A program made the translations under genes and the position numbers. Below the pieces are notes generated by a model, which was not told the origin of the DNA, did not search any database, and saw only the letters and a list, made by a program, of their open reading frames with translations. This document shows positions 12,495 to 24,555 of a stretch of DNA of 64,000 nt, in pieces. This DNA is from Heterostelium album PN500. Lineage: Eukaryota; Evosea; Eumycetozoa; Acytosteliales; Acytosteliaceae. Each line of letters opens with the position of its first letter. Position 1 is the stretch's first letter. The stretch is taken from assembly GCF_000004825.1 (NCBI RefSeq), contig NW_008805069.1, positions 310,001 to 374,000 of the forward strand, in the 5' to 3' direction.

Positions 12495-14125
12495 ATGGAT
12501 AATACTGATTCTATTTTAGGAAAGAGATCAAATCAAGAGACAACAACATCAGTAAAGAAGAAACAAAAAGATGAACAACTTATCATTGTAGAAGAAGCTA
12601 TAGAATTAAATGATCTCAATTCATTGATAAACTTCAATAGAATCTATAATCTCTATTATCAATGTTTGGAGAGTAGAAATGATATTTTTAGATCACAATG
12701 TGTAAAGTTCTTTGTTGACTATCATCGATTTAAATATATTCATTATTTCGATGTTCAAGGTTATATCAAGTTCATTGTCGATGTCTTCTTTGATCCCGAG
12801 TTCGATGTATTCAACAACATGTCATCATTTATATGTCGAGCTCATATACCAACGATACAACATATTCACAATAGAATAATCAATGATAAAAGAGTAATTA
12901 TTACATAGAGAGTATTCATTCATACATTAAATAATAATACTAATTTTTTAAAAAATCAAATCAAATCAAATCAAAGAAACTGAATGAAGTTGATCATCAA
13001 TTAAAGAAAAGAATAGAAATCTATCACGAATGTTGTTATTTTAACAAAATCGATAGTTTGGAATACGACTTTAATGGTTTCTACAACAAATTATTAGCAA
13101 AGAACAATCAAGTTATCCATGAGATTACAGTTAAAGAGCAAATACATCATTGTAAAATTCAAACAGGGAATAATATAAATATTAATAGTGGTTCAAATTT
13201 AGTCAACAATGAATCTAGATGTATTTTGCCAGATATATTACTTGATAGAATCATCTCATTTTCATTAGTAGATCTAACAACATTCAACATAAAACAAAAT
13301 GATGTAGAGATTGTATTGAATATTGCTTGTGTTTCCAAACAGTTCTTCAAAATGGTATCAAAGTACATTCCAAATGGTTATTATTTACGTGGTCCAATCA
13401 ATCTCCATAGTGAACATTGCGCTATAAATTCGCTTTTGGATTTCGATTATGATTCGATCAAATACATCAAATATGGTGAGGGTACCGATCGTATCAATCA
13501 ATTATTCGAAAGAGTCAAAGAGTTTACTATCAAATCCGACGAAAATGATCATTTCTTTAACGTTTATAGTGATGACTATAAACGATGGTATATGATTCGA
13601 CAGTCATTCAGCGATAAAGAAGGAGATACTTATTTCTATCATGCAATTGAACGCAAAGATTACTTGGTTCACCTTCCAGCAATGCCGAATCTAAAGAGAA
13701 TCACTGTTACTGAATACTATGGATATAAATCGAACTACAGTTCATTTCTAACATCATTGATTACAAGTACACCGAATGGCGATGGTCATGGTATTGAATC
13801 ATTTAGAATCGATATCAAAAAAGATGAATGTGATTATCCAGAATTCTCAAACTTGTTCTTCTTGGCACCACTGTTACGATTACACTCAAACACATTGAAA
13901 TCAATTGTAATCAGGTATATCGAAAGTTGCCATGATGATGACATGGAGTTATTACTTCAGATATTGACAGATTTTATTCCAAAATTGGAACAACATAGTT
14001 TCTCATTTATCTTGTATGCCGACTATGGTAAGTTAGAAAGAGCTTGTCAAGATGGTCTTGATAGAAAAGTATATCAATATTTATTCAACCAAAAAATCAA
14101 TAATATCGAATATGTTGAATTGTAA
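12495..14125 (+). CDS. F-box-like protein, dictyostelid-specific type
   Basis: Two exons, 12495-12893 and 12977-14125, are joined across an 83-bp intron (GTAATT...AAAG) to give 515 residues. The first ATG fitting the coding pattern is 12495; upstream codons in that frame are Phe/Tyr-rich intergenic translation. The N-terminus has a basic patch (KKKQKDE) that could act as a nuclear signal. Around residues 195-260 the pattern LPDILLDRIISF followed by VLNIACVSKQFFKMV resembles an F-box (two or three helices that bind Skp1). The rest contains leucine-spaced segments (LKRITVTEYYGY, LKSIVIRYIESC) resembling weak LRR strands. If the F-box is real, it would be the substrate subunit of an SCF ubiquitin ligase. 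The F-box call is by pattern only; the gene is otherwise unrecognised. Confidence 0.6.
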
Positions 14126-14415
14126 TGTTCTTGAATAATAAATTTAAAAATGATATTATTTATTATTATATGCTTTCCAAGATATCGTCAGTTCTTAGGA
14201 GAGCTGTAAGATTGAGATGTTTGTGGTTCCTTCATCAACAACAACAATCATAAACAAAAAAAACTAAAGAAATTGCAAAACTTGAAGATCCATTTATGCC
14301 ATTAAATATAATGTAAAAGTATTTAAAATTTTGTTGAACTTCAAAAAATTGATTTGTGGGCACTAAAAATCGCAAACATTTTATTTTAAATGTTTTACCA
14401 CTTAAAATTTTACTA

Positions 14416-14469
14416 CCTCATGAAACCAGCACACTCTTTTATCATGAGGAGATGACTCATAGCTGGTTT
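14416..14469. other. Candidate structured RNA: two interleaved 8-bp inverted repeats (pseudoknot topology)
   Basis: CCTCATGA (14416-14423) pairs with TCATGAGG (14442-14449), and AAACCAGC (14423-14430) pairs with GCTGGTTT (14462-14469). The order a-b-a'-b' is that of an H-type pseudoknot. ATGAG/CTCAT (14444-14460) offers an alternative hairpin. The segment is less AT-rich than its flanks and lies about 75 bp upstream of the B-box gene at 14544. It could be part of that gene's 5' leader, an independent small RNA, or DNA-level symmetry at a regulatory site. Nothing I recognise (tRNA, snoRNA box set or class I RNA motif) matches. Confidence 0.35.
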
Positions 14470-14543
14470 AAAAATGAGTGGACACCACCTTATTAATTTA
14501 ATTTATAATATAAGTTGTTAAAAGTTATATAATATTATTATAA

Positions 14544-15098
14544 ATGATGGACAACAGTATGGATAGTAAAGTGAATATCAATGATTTTAAATGTTCAGAT
14601 CATAAAAGAGTATTAGAGTTGATATGTCACGAGTGTAATAAGTTGTTGTGTTCAAGATGCTCTGCCAATCATAACAAGGATGTTGAACACTCTAATTATC
14701 TTGAACATATCGATGATATTAGACTGGAACTAAATCAAGTATTAAAAGAAATTAATAATTCCAACAATAATGACAATGGTGATAATAATAATGAGATGTC
14801 AGCATGTACCGATGGTAATGGAAATATCTATTTACACAGTACCGACAAAAGATTCGTTCGATTCAACATACAAACCAAAGAAATAACAATTCTAAATAAT
14901 TCTGAAATAAATTCTAAAGTCGAACTACCAATGCTGTATCACCAAGTATCGGAGGAAGAGAGTTATATTTATATCATTGGTGGAAATAAAGGCAGTGCTC
15001 GATATTCCATCGAAAAGGATCAATGGGAGTCTATTCTAAGTGGTGACAAACTAAATAGATATTGGTGTTCAGCAACTATCTTTGAAATAAATAAATAA
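14544..15098 (+). CDS. Internally deleted B-box/propeller protein, subfamily I
   Basis: This is one uninterrupted 184-residue frame. Residues 1-85 are the B-box and short linker, nearly identical to the copy at 10546. It then jumps directly (NNNEMSACTDGNGN) into the last blade or two of the propeller, ending YWCSATIFEINK like the sister gene. About 370 residues, the coiled coil and most propeller repeats, are missing, yet the frame is kept across the join. There is no splice signal at the junction, so this is a genomic deletion. A second start codon lies 12 codons in (MDSKVN...), which aligns better with the paralogue at 1733. It ends 30 bp from the convergent helicase stop. Such a protein could be a small B-box-only variant, or simply a decaying copy not yet hit by a stop. 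Confidence 0.65.
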   Translation: MMDNSMDSKVNINDFKCSDHKRVLELICHECNKLLCSRCSANHNKDVEHSNYLEHIDDIRLELNQVLKEINNSNNNDNGDNNNEMSACTDGNGNIYLHSTDKRFVRFNIQTKEITILNNSEINSKVELPMLYHQVSEEESYIYIIGGNKGSARYSIEKDQWESILSGDKLNRYWCSATIFEINK

Positions 15099-15128
15099 AT
15101 AATATATTATTTTTTTTATTATTATCAA

Positions 15129-17627
15129 TTAATCAGAGGACTCTTGTCTTTGTCTCTTGTTTACAGTTCTTGTGAATTCACCGGTTTGTACACGTTTTCT
15201 ATCGATAGAATTTGCCATTCCAGCACCCAAACCATTTCCAAATTCATTAGTCTCCATATAGTTTTTCATTTTATAATCAGTTGACTTTTTCATCTTTTTA
15301 GTATCTTCATCTTTCTTTGCGATTTTATCTTGTTTTGCTGTTATTTTATTCTGTAATTATTATAATAATAAATTGATATTAATATTTGAAAGATATTGAA
15401 TAGATAGATAAATAACAAATAACATACCAATTCAGATGGTGTTTCTCTCAATGCAAAACTCTTTGATACATGACCGAGATGAAGTGAACCAATATGGAAA
15501 ATATATTTCAAATTTGCTTTGTGTGTTGCGTATGAACGTAAAGATGATTTATATGCTGATCTTGCCATTTCAATACCCTATAGTTAATAATAGATTAGAT
15601 TGTTAACAAATCATGATTATTATACCATTCTTTGATCAATAACTTACTTGATTATCTTCTAAAATGAATCTTTCTAAAGTTAATTGTAAATCATGTACTT
15701 GTGATTCCAATTGCGTAGTTTTCATTGTCTTTTTAAGTTGACCCTCTGTTGTATGATATAAACTTTGTAAGATTGTTGTTACTTTCATTTCCTCTGGTTC
15801 GATCTATAAACAATAAATTAAACATAAGATTAAAGTTAGTATTCTATTTATTATATCTTATCATAAAGATTGAAAAACATTACTAAAAAGTAGGCTATTA
15901 AATAATACATACATTAAATTTCTTAAGATGGAAGACATATTTTCTTTCTTGTGGAGTGAGGAAAAGTAAAGCGGAACCCTGTTGTCCAAGTCTTGCAGTT
16001 CTACCGATTCTATGAACATAATCTTTTGTATCTGAACAAGGATCGTATTGAACAATCCAATTGACAGCTGGCAAATCAAGACCACGAGCAGCTATTTATA
16101 TAGATTAGTTTAGTATAATATATATTATAACGGTGTTTAATGATAAAGATAACTTACAAACATCGGTTGTCAAAAGAATACCTTCTTTCGCTTTCTTGAA
16201 ATTTAAAAATGTCTCTGTTCTTTGTTTTTGATCGATGTCACCATGCAGTTTGTAAAGTGTAGCAGAGAATATTGGTAGTTTCTTTACTTCCTCTTTCTTG
16301 ATGTTTCCGTCGGCACCAACAACCGTTCCACCATCCTTAAATATAGAGTTTGCTTTCTGTTCGATCTTTCCTGTTTTATCTGCTTCCAACTTTACATTTG
16401 AGAATAGATAGTGATGGAATTCAACCGAATCACAAGATGAAAAGAAAATAATAATCTTTGACATATTACCAGCCCTAAAAATGATAATATTAGATAGTTA
16501 ATTAACCAACAATAAATAAACGCTAAGCATATATATATAACTTACATTAAAGATGATGTTGTAATCCATTTTAAAAAAGCAACTAATGTAACTAAACGTT
16601 CTTTTGTCTCTACTTCTACGTACATTTGATCGAGTTGTTTTGGTGTGTTGAATTGATCGTTGGCCGTAAGTTCATTGCTGTTGTTGTTGTTGTTATCGTC
16701 GGATTTGTCCAATCCGATATAGACTGGTTCCTTAAGTGACAGTGCTGCAAGACGTTCGATACCATCGCTGAGTGTAGCCGATACCAGGATGTTCTGACGA
16801 TTGACACTACCCTTCTCGTCCAACAGCTGAATGATATCGTTGATTGCCTTCTCGAAACCGAGATCCAAAAGACGATCGGCCTCATCGAGAACCAACCACT
16901 TTGTCAAATCCACCTTGAAACTCTTGGTCATCTTCAAGTGATCTATCAAACGACCGGGTGTAGCAACGAGAATCGATATACCTTTTCGCAGTCTCGCTTT
17001 CTCCGAGTCACGTGATTCACCACCCATAATCAGACCAGGCACAATCCAGTGGAACGGCTTCAACAGCTTCTGTAACACCTCGAAGATCTGAATGGACAAT
17101 TCACGTGTCGGAGCGACGACGATGCAATACGATCCTTCGGCACGGTTGATACGCTGTTGTCGCGCGGCCAACGCATTCACCACCGGAATCAAGTAGGCGA
17201 GTGTCTTACCACTACCGGTCTGCGCTTTCACCAGTACGTCGTGTCCGTCGATGATAGGTGGTATGGCCGACGATTGAATAAGAGTCGGTTGCTGCAGTTG
17301 CATATGTCCAGTGAGATTCTCCGAGAGCTTGCTGATCAGTTTTAGACTACCAAAATTCGAGGTTTGTTCGTCGTCACCGAAATACTCTTGTCTATCGGCT
17401 TCGTTCTTTGGCAGCAGCGTTGGTAACTTTGGTTTGTAATTCATATCCAATCGTTTACCTTTCTCCAACTCCTTATATTTATTGACATTACTCGAGTAAT
17501 ATTGAATACTATTTGTTTCCTCCTCTGTTTTTTTATATCTATGTTTAACATTCTCTTCTTCTTTTGGTTTAACTTGTTTTGCTTTATATTCATTCGATTT
17601 AATGTTATTGTTATTGTTATTAACCTG

Positions 17628-17672
<45 letters not shown>

Positions 17673-17939
17673 TATATTTTCACTTGATTCATTAAAATTT
17701 CTCTTTTTATTATTATAATTATTAATATTATCTTTATTGTTATTATTATCTTTATTATTATTATTATTAAATTTACTATTATCTTTTATATTGTTGTTAT
17801 TATAATTTGATAATGATGAAGAATTTGTAGATGTTGTCGTTGTTTGTTTAGTTGTTTCTATCTCTTTTGCAACAGGCTTTGGTTTTGGCACTGGCTTTGT
17901 AAAAGAGATATTTAATTCCATACCATCATCATCATCCAT
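15129..17939 (-). CDS. ddx31: DEAD-box ATP-dependent RNA helicase, DDX31/Dbp7 type
   Basis: Six exons (17939-16546, 16474-16158, 16091-15913, 15803-15648, 15577-15428, 15350-15129) close in frame to 805 residues. A disordered N-terminus carries a long Asn run (about residues 90-103). The core has the Q-motif region, AQTGSGKT (239-246), PTRELSIQ, the DEAD box ([17 protein letters not shown]), SAT, and in the second RecA domain ARGLDLP and HRIGRTAR. The C-terminal block [17 protein letters not shown] and the phrase [17 protein letters not shown] are specific to DDX31/Dbp7, nucleolar helicases needed for assembly of the 60S ribosomal subunit. The motif usually written DVAARGLD reads DVSARGLD across an intron; a shifted acceptor could alter that residue. 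It is head-to-head with the gene at 18366 and tail-to-tail with the small B-box gene. Confidence 0.93.
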
Positions 17940-18365
17940 CTTTTATTTGTATAAATATAATATATATATGTGTATTAATACCCAATTGCTCAATTAATAA
18001 AATCAAATTTTATTTTATTTTAAATTTATTAAAAAAAAAACGAACGAAACCTTTTTTGTTTTTCTGATCAATATTTTGTGTTTTTCAAAACAAATTGTTA
18101 TTTAATTTAATTGAATTATCTTTGGTGATTAGATTTATTTCATAAACATCTTCTAATCAAGATATCAAAGAGATAGGATACTATAAACACCTTTGGTTAA
18201 AACAACTGAGTTATCTTGTGGGTGGTGTTTCAAACCAAAACATACCAATTAACATGCGCAATGAATAATTAATTGTTTACAAAAATAAAAAAATAATAAA
18301 AAAAAAAAAGTTTTGATCGTTTAATTCTTTTTCTTTGCAATCTTATTTATTTTCTATTATAAAAA
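17940..18365. promoter_or_regulatory. Shared divergent promoter region
   Basis: This 426-bp AT-rich spacer separates the start codons of the minus-strand helicase and the plus-strand small gene, so it must hold both promoters. Poly-A/poly-T runs typical of dictyostelid promoters are present. No factor-binding motif is recognised. Confidence 0.5.
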
Positions 18366-18950
18366 ATGAAAGAGATAACAATTAATCATGTATTGATATC
18401 ACCTAATCAATCGGATCTACCAATAGAAACTAAATTTACAATCGAAATAGAATTCAAAGTGTTGGAGAAACTCACAGATTTTAATATAAACATAGAATAC
18501 ATTGTGGATACTGCGTTTCTGAATCATAAAGTTGGTACGAATCAAAATAAATCACTCACAGTGTTAAGTTAAAGTAAATTTAGTTATTAATATATTGATA
18601 ATCAATCATCATCATCAATCAATCAATCATTTTGTTAATCGATCGATATATAAATAGAAATATATAAATCAGAAAAAGTAAATTATGAACAACAAGAGAC
18701 TATAAAGATGGTAATTGAGTTACCAAAGACTTTTAAAGAGTATCTAGAGGAATCGAACGGACTGACTCTAAGACACTGGTTGAATATCTCTGTATTAAAT
18801 ATCATTTTCAATTACAATGAATTGGACGAATCTAGCAAGTCAACGAATACCAACGTTGTTGCAATGCCAACGAATGTATACAACAAAGTTAGATCAAAAG
18901 ATAACTCAAAAAATATACTATTAACTTTTTATAATAAATATCAATATTAA
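18366..18950 (+). CDS. Small beta-rich protein, weak ASF1-like strand pattern
   Basis: Exons 18366-18567 and 18658-18950, split by a 90-bp intron (GTTAAAG...AATAG), give 164 residues. The donor is non-standard and was chosen because it alone keeps the frame and yields TVLKIYKSEKVNYEQQ. The N-terminus (ITINHVLI..., FTIEIEFKVLEKLTDFNINI) has the spacing of hydrophobic strands seen at the start of the histone chaperone ASF1: VxVNNV, FEITFECIEDL, then an EWKIIY-type strand. The second half has one more strong strand (ISVLNIIFNYN). The family signature residues of ASF1 are not conserved, and a true ASF1 would be expected to align far better. Either a divergent immunoglobulin-like fold protein or an unrelated beta protein. 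It is 40 bp from the convergent myosin stop and shares a promoter region with the helicase. Confidence 0.55.
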
Positions 18951-18990
18951 TTAGATTATAGATATAATGATGTTGTTGTCATTTATTTAT

Positions 18991-21900
18991 TTATTTCTTA
19001 ACGTTCTTGGTTGAATGTGTCATATCCATGTTCATTTTAATTAACATCGATACTAGGTTGTCACAGGTGTAGTTGACTTTTTTGAGGTCGTCAATGGTTG
19101 CACTGTGCAGGTTGTTCAGTGGGAGTGAGAAGATGTTGGAGAGATCGAGTAGGATGTTCTCGGATTTGTTGTAGTCGTCCGATGACATCAGAGCAGAGAG
19201 CAGCTCCAGAGGAATCGGTTCTTCGACACTGTCGAGATCCGGCGAGTACATGGTTAGCAACTGCTTGATTTGCGCTGTCGATATCGATGGGCAGATCTCT
19301 TTTCTGACGTCGGCGTTGATCAACAGTGTCTTGTCAATCATGAGAATATAGATGGCTTCCTTCAGTTGTGAGAGCCTGGCGATGGCGTGGTTCGACATGT
19401 CTTTACCGTAGTTCTTTGCCCAGTATTCCAACTCGGAGATGTTCATCTTCAAGTGGATACTACTGCGAATGCAACAGAGATCACGACGCAACACGATCTC
19501 ATTGAAGAGCAACGAGTTGAAGTACTGGAAGATCTGAGACATCAGGAGATGACGCACCGGTTCGTGGACGTGGTAGATCTGGAGCAGTGAGAATATCTTG
19601 GTGAGGAAATTGGTGAGTGGTTCCATTATCTCAACGTCAGAGGTGGTGTCGTTGAGGACACGGTGACAGATAGGCTGAATCAAATCGAGGATATTACGCA
19701 CCAACGTTTTGTAGATCTTTATCACCAGGTTCTGAAGGAGTGTCTTGATTTGTAGGACTTCCATCGATTGACGACTGTGGTTGTTTGGCGGTTCGATGTG
19801 TGGAGTCGATCGCTCAACCAAACAGTAGAGGAACGAGATGTTTGAGAACCAGTAGCATAGCAGATCGTTGTCTTGAGAGTCTTTGGTGAGCAGACTAACC
19901 GAATCAACGAAATAATAGGCCATTTCCAACTTGACTGGATTTCCAATGGTGAGAACTTCCTCGAGGAAACAACGGGTAAAGATGAATCCAGGCTCTGGGA
20001 GTGTTCCGTTGACGAATCCCAGATTCTCTTTGAGTACGATGTTATCGATGAGGAATCGACCTGCACCCACTTGATTGTTGTTGATCTCCAGTGCTGCAAT
20101 CAAGTCTGGAATACCGTTGACAGTGACAGACGGTGAGCGTGATCTTGGTGCTGGAGGTGAAGCGTCTTTAGTTATGGATTGATCGAAATCTTTGTAGGAG
20201 ATGGAGCGAACGGAAGTAGGGTCATTGGTTGGTGAAAGTGGTGTATTCAAATTGGAAGTTGACGAGCTGAGAGATTGACGGCTGTTGTTGGTTGACACGG
20301 CAGCAGCAGCAGCATGTTCCAATTGATGTTTCAACTCTGCGATCTTCTTGTTCAACTGATCAATTTCCAATTGATTAGTATGATCTTTCTCACGAAGAAT
20401 CAATACTTCTTGTTCAAGTTTTTCATCGGTAACCTTGATAATTTGTGGTGGTGGAAGTTGTTGTTGATGTTGACGACTTGATGATAGTTGTGGAGATAGT
20501 TCTATTTCCGAGAGTGAATCATTATCATCTTCATCAACTTCTTCATCCGATGAAACAACATCAAAGATGTTCTCACTGGTTTCCGATGGTGTTGGTGTTG
20601 GATTTGGAGTTGTTGGAGCACCTTCACTTGCAACTGGACTAGTACTTCTTTGGTGTTGTTTGTCATAGTCGTCGGTTCTCTTTATCAGTGGTGGTGCTAG
20701 TGTTGGTTCGACTGCCAATCTTGCAGATTGTGAGGTGACAGCTTGCGAAGTGGCAGCTTGTTGTACTAGTCTGTTGCTTTCCTCTAGCTCCTCTTCCAAC
20801 TGCTTGATTCTCAATGACATCGATTGTACTTGTTGAGCGGATTCCGACAGCTTGGCATTCTTCTCGTCGAGTTGTAAACGTAGTTGTTTAACATCACTCT
20901 TGAGTTTCTCTTGTTCTTTCTCCTTGATCTTTTGCTCTGCTTTGAGACGATATTGCAACTCCTCGACTTTGGTCTCAAGCTTGTTCTTCTCGGCAACGAC
21001 ATTCGACAATGATCTAGCTTCGATTCTCAACTGGCGATACTCTCTTCTTGCCAACTTTCCTCTCCATCTCGCTTGTGCAGCGGTAGTGGCAAACAACAGT
21101 GTCTTGAAGTAGTTTTGTTGTTGATACAACTTAATGTAGTCTTGCAACACAACGGCAGCAGCATTCTTATTCAACTCTCTCAGCTCTTCACCGGCAACAG
21201 AACTTCTCATGGCAGTTTGTAGTAGTGTAGCGGCACGCACCGTTTCGTTAAACTCCATAGCAGCCAACACCGATCTGATAACCGTTTGCAGCAGCAGAGT
21301 AGATTGTTCTTCAACGATATCGGAACATACTTTCTTGGCCGCGGTGGAACGCAGCAGTGTTTGCAATAGTAGAGCGGCATCCCTCTGCTTTCTGTAGCGT
21401 TGTTTACATAACATTCCTTTCCAGTGTTTCTGAATCATGATTGCCGACTTCTTCATCAGGTCGCCACGTATCAGCTCGAGATTCGCAACAATGCCCGACT
21501 TGAAAAAGATCTTTGTCAAACCAAACTGCACCATATCGTTGTTGATTCTCAGTTTCTGAATGAGAACTTCCGAGCCCTTCTTGGCATCCTTTAGCAGCTT
21601 CTGGTCACCGGCCAACTCCTTGGCAGCGAGCAGTTTGTAACGCTTAAAGAAGTTCTCGTAGATCAGCCGACCTGGGAATCCAGAACGACTGATACGCAGC
21701 TGCTCGATGACACCGCCACAACGCAGCTGCTGCAACACCATCATATTGTCAAAGTGATTCGGTTTCTTCAATGTGTTTGGCTTGATGCATCGGATGTAAT
21801 GCGGATTGGTACTGTTGATTGTCGACATCAGGTTGTTGAGTGATTCCTTGAACTGCGAAGTCACCGACAAGAACTTCAAACTTGAATTCGACTTGCCCGA

Positions 21901-24555
21901 TCCAGCAGACGATGTTCCCGATTTCTTTTGATCTGCCGCAGTAGCACCACTGGTAGCCACCACCTTCTTAAAGAAATCGGAATTGCTTGCATTCAAAGCC
22001 ATAACTTGTTCTGGAATGATGAAGTCCTTGTTTTTATCTAAAAATAGCGTAGTATCATAATCAACCTTGAATATACAAATATTAAACATAGCAATAAAGT
22101 AATAATACAAATTGATAAAAAAATACAAAAACATTAAAAAAAGTTAGTTATATAATCTATTCATTTAAAAAATATATATAAAGATATGATATTATTTTGT
22201 TATAATGTAATTGTAATTGATTATTAGTGGTACACATTCAATTCTATTTCCCTCTCAAATATAACGTAACAAATATTTAAATATTAACCATTCGTTATAA
22301 CGAATATAAATTTGAATATTTAAATATTTTTGGTGTTACTTTGTTTTGTTTGTTGTTTGAATGATGTGTTTGTTTTGTTGTTGTTGTTGTTCATTGTTTA
22401 GTGATGTTGGGTGTGTGAGTGTTAGTGTTAGTGTTATTTTGTAGTTATATATTTATTATTATATGTTTGGTTTGTTGGTGTTGTGGTTATGATTATGATT
22501 TGTTTTATATAATATATGTATGATATTTACCTTTCCAGCATAATGATCTATTGTGAAATGAATATTTGAGAATCTTGGTTTCTCAAAGTGTTTTGTTTTC
22601 TGATGATTGCTGTAGAGTTTAGTGCTTAGGGTGGCAGGTGTAGCCTTTGGGAATTGTGTTTCTTCATCGAGAATCGAAAGAATTCCGAGTGGTTTCTTCT
22701 CGATCAAGTCAATACAATCTTGATTGTCATTGAACTCTATATACGACCAATCGATTTTCTCCTTATCATACTCTTGTTGCTCTAACTTGAATATCTGATG
22801 ATTGAACTGATTCTGTAGTTTCTCATTTGCATAATTAATTGTGAATTGTTCGAATGAATTTTGTTCAAATGATTCAAATCTTTTTTTTGGTTTTGATGAT
22901 TTAGTTTTTATGTTAATTAATTCGTACAAATATAAATATAAATAACATATACACATACCCATAAATATCTAATATACCAATAAATAAATAATCTTTCTTC
23001 TTTTTATCAATGGATTGATTAATTCTGTAGACTAACCAATCGAATAATCTTGAATATAAATACATAGATAATGAATCTCTTGCATCATTAGCTTGTTGTA
23101 ATGTTAATGGAATAGTATATCTAAAGATAAACAAATAATAATAATAATAAATATGTTAGAATATATTTGTTTTAATTATATAGTAATTAGTTTACTTACG
23201 ATTCATTTCCAGCTTTAATTTGTCTTTGTAATAATGTATTTTTAATTGTATCTATGTTGCAACCAAGTAGTTGGCAGACTTTGGAGAGTGGCGAGTATTC
23301 TTGTGATGTACTTTGGATTGTTGATGTTTCAATCAATTCAGCGGTGTTTTCGTCTTTCTCTTTGAATTGGATGTTACCACAATGTAGAATAGCAGCCAAA
23401 ATCTTCCAGACACCAAGTAGATCGTCATCTGTGAATCCAACGACTCTCAGTGCTTTCTCTGTCTTTTCGAATACTTTTTTATCGTCGACCTCATCGATCT
23501 CATGACATCCACTCTGGCTAAGATAGTAAAAGTCGAGCGGGTCCGTAGTGGTATGTAGTACCGCTCTGGTCTGCTCGGAAACACCGAGCAAAAACTGATA
23601 GAAGATATGGAAGGAACGTTCGTTTTGTGGTGGTTTAACTATTCTCGATTTCTCGAGGAGATAGGTCTCCAAGTAGGCACCGACAATCGTTCCACGCGAC
23701 TTTTCAAAGTGAATCTGTATGAACTTACCGAAACGAGAGGAATTATCGTTTCGCAGCGTCTTGGCATTACCGAATGCTTCGAGAATCGGTGTCGATTTGA
23801 TGACTTGTGATTCGATGTTGTTGTTCTCGGCGGTCTCTTGTTGTGATTGACCCATCTTCTCGCCCATGGCCGCGAAATACTGCAGCAGGAACTTAGTGGA
23901 CTCTGTCTTACCGGCACCGGATTCACCACTGACCAAAATCGATTGATTCTTCTGGTGATTCAACATCTCCCTATAGGATGCCTCTGCAATTGCATAGACG
24001 TGTGGTGGTAGCTTTGCAATCGGTTGATCACAGAAGCTATCGATCATCTCCTTTGTATATAGCGACAATTTACAATATGGATTGATAGCAATTAAAATCG
24101 TTCCAGTATATGTATAAATTGTATTTAATTCATATCTTCTAATTAAATTATGAACAACTGCTGGTTCCTAAATATTATAAATTAATATTATCAAAAAAAA
24201 AATTAATATAAATATATTTATGTTTTTAAAAATAATATCTATTATTATATTTACATGTAAATATGATAAATTTGTCATATCATCAATACCTTCTTGTATT
24301 GATGGATTCTGCATCTTCAAATCAGCTCTTGAAATATTCACTTCCTAAAATTTTAGTAAAAAATACAAAAAAGTTTTAGTTTTATGATTTTTCTTAATTT
24401 TTCAAATTTGTCAAGTTTTTCACTATTTTTCTTACTTTTCCATTTTCATCTTTGGCAATGATAGTTTCTGCTGTTTCATCTATGATCTCTCCAGAAGTCC
24501 AACCATTTTCAGGACAAGGTAACCATACCTTTCCACCATTCATTGATTCTATCAT
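18991..24555 (-). CDS. Class V/XI-type unconventional myosin heavy chain with dilute (DIL) domain
   Basis: Six exons (24555-24436, 24344-24255, 24167-23200, 23120-22959, 22879-22531, 22065-18991) close in frame to 1587 residues. The motor has an SH3-like start ([15 protein letters not shown]), the P-loop [10 protein letters not shown] near 151, switch [11 protein letters not shown], and switch II with relay helix [17 protein letters not shown] Gly/Ser-rich loop 2 and the actin-binding HYIRCIKPN follow. About six IQ motifs lie at 770-910, then a short coiled coil (about 915-990), a Ser/Pro/Gln-rich linker, and a DIL cargo domain (about 1290-1540). The architecture is that of organelle-transport myosins; Dictyostelium MyoH and MyoJ belong to this group, and I cannot choose between them. 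The 465-bp intron before the last exon is several times longer than the others and holds a palindromic repeat. Confidence 0.93.
22266..22339. repeat. Nested inverted repeat inside a long myosin intron
   Basis: GTAAC plus AAATATTTAAATATT (22266-22285) faces AATATTTAAATATTT and GTTAC (22315-22339). Between the arms lies a perfect 16-bp palindrome, ATTCGTTATAACGAAT (22290-22305). It lies in the only oversized intron of the gene. It may be a small non-autonomous DNA-transposon relic or an RNA hairpin. Confidence 0.5.
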
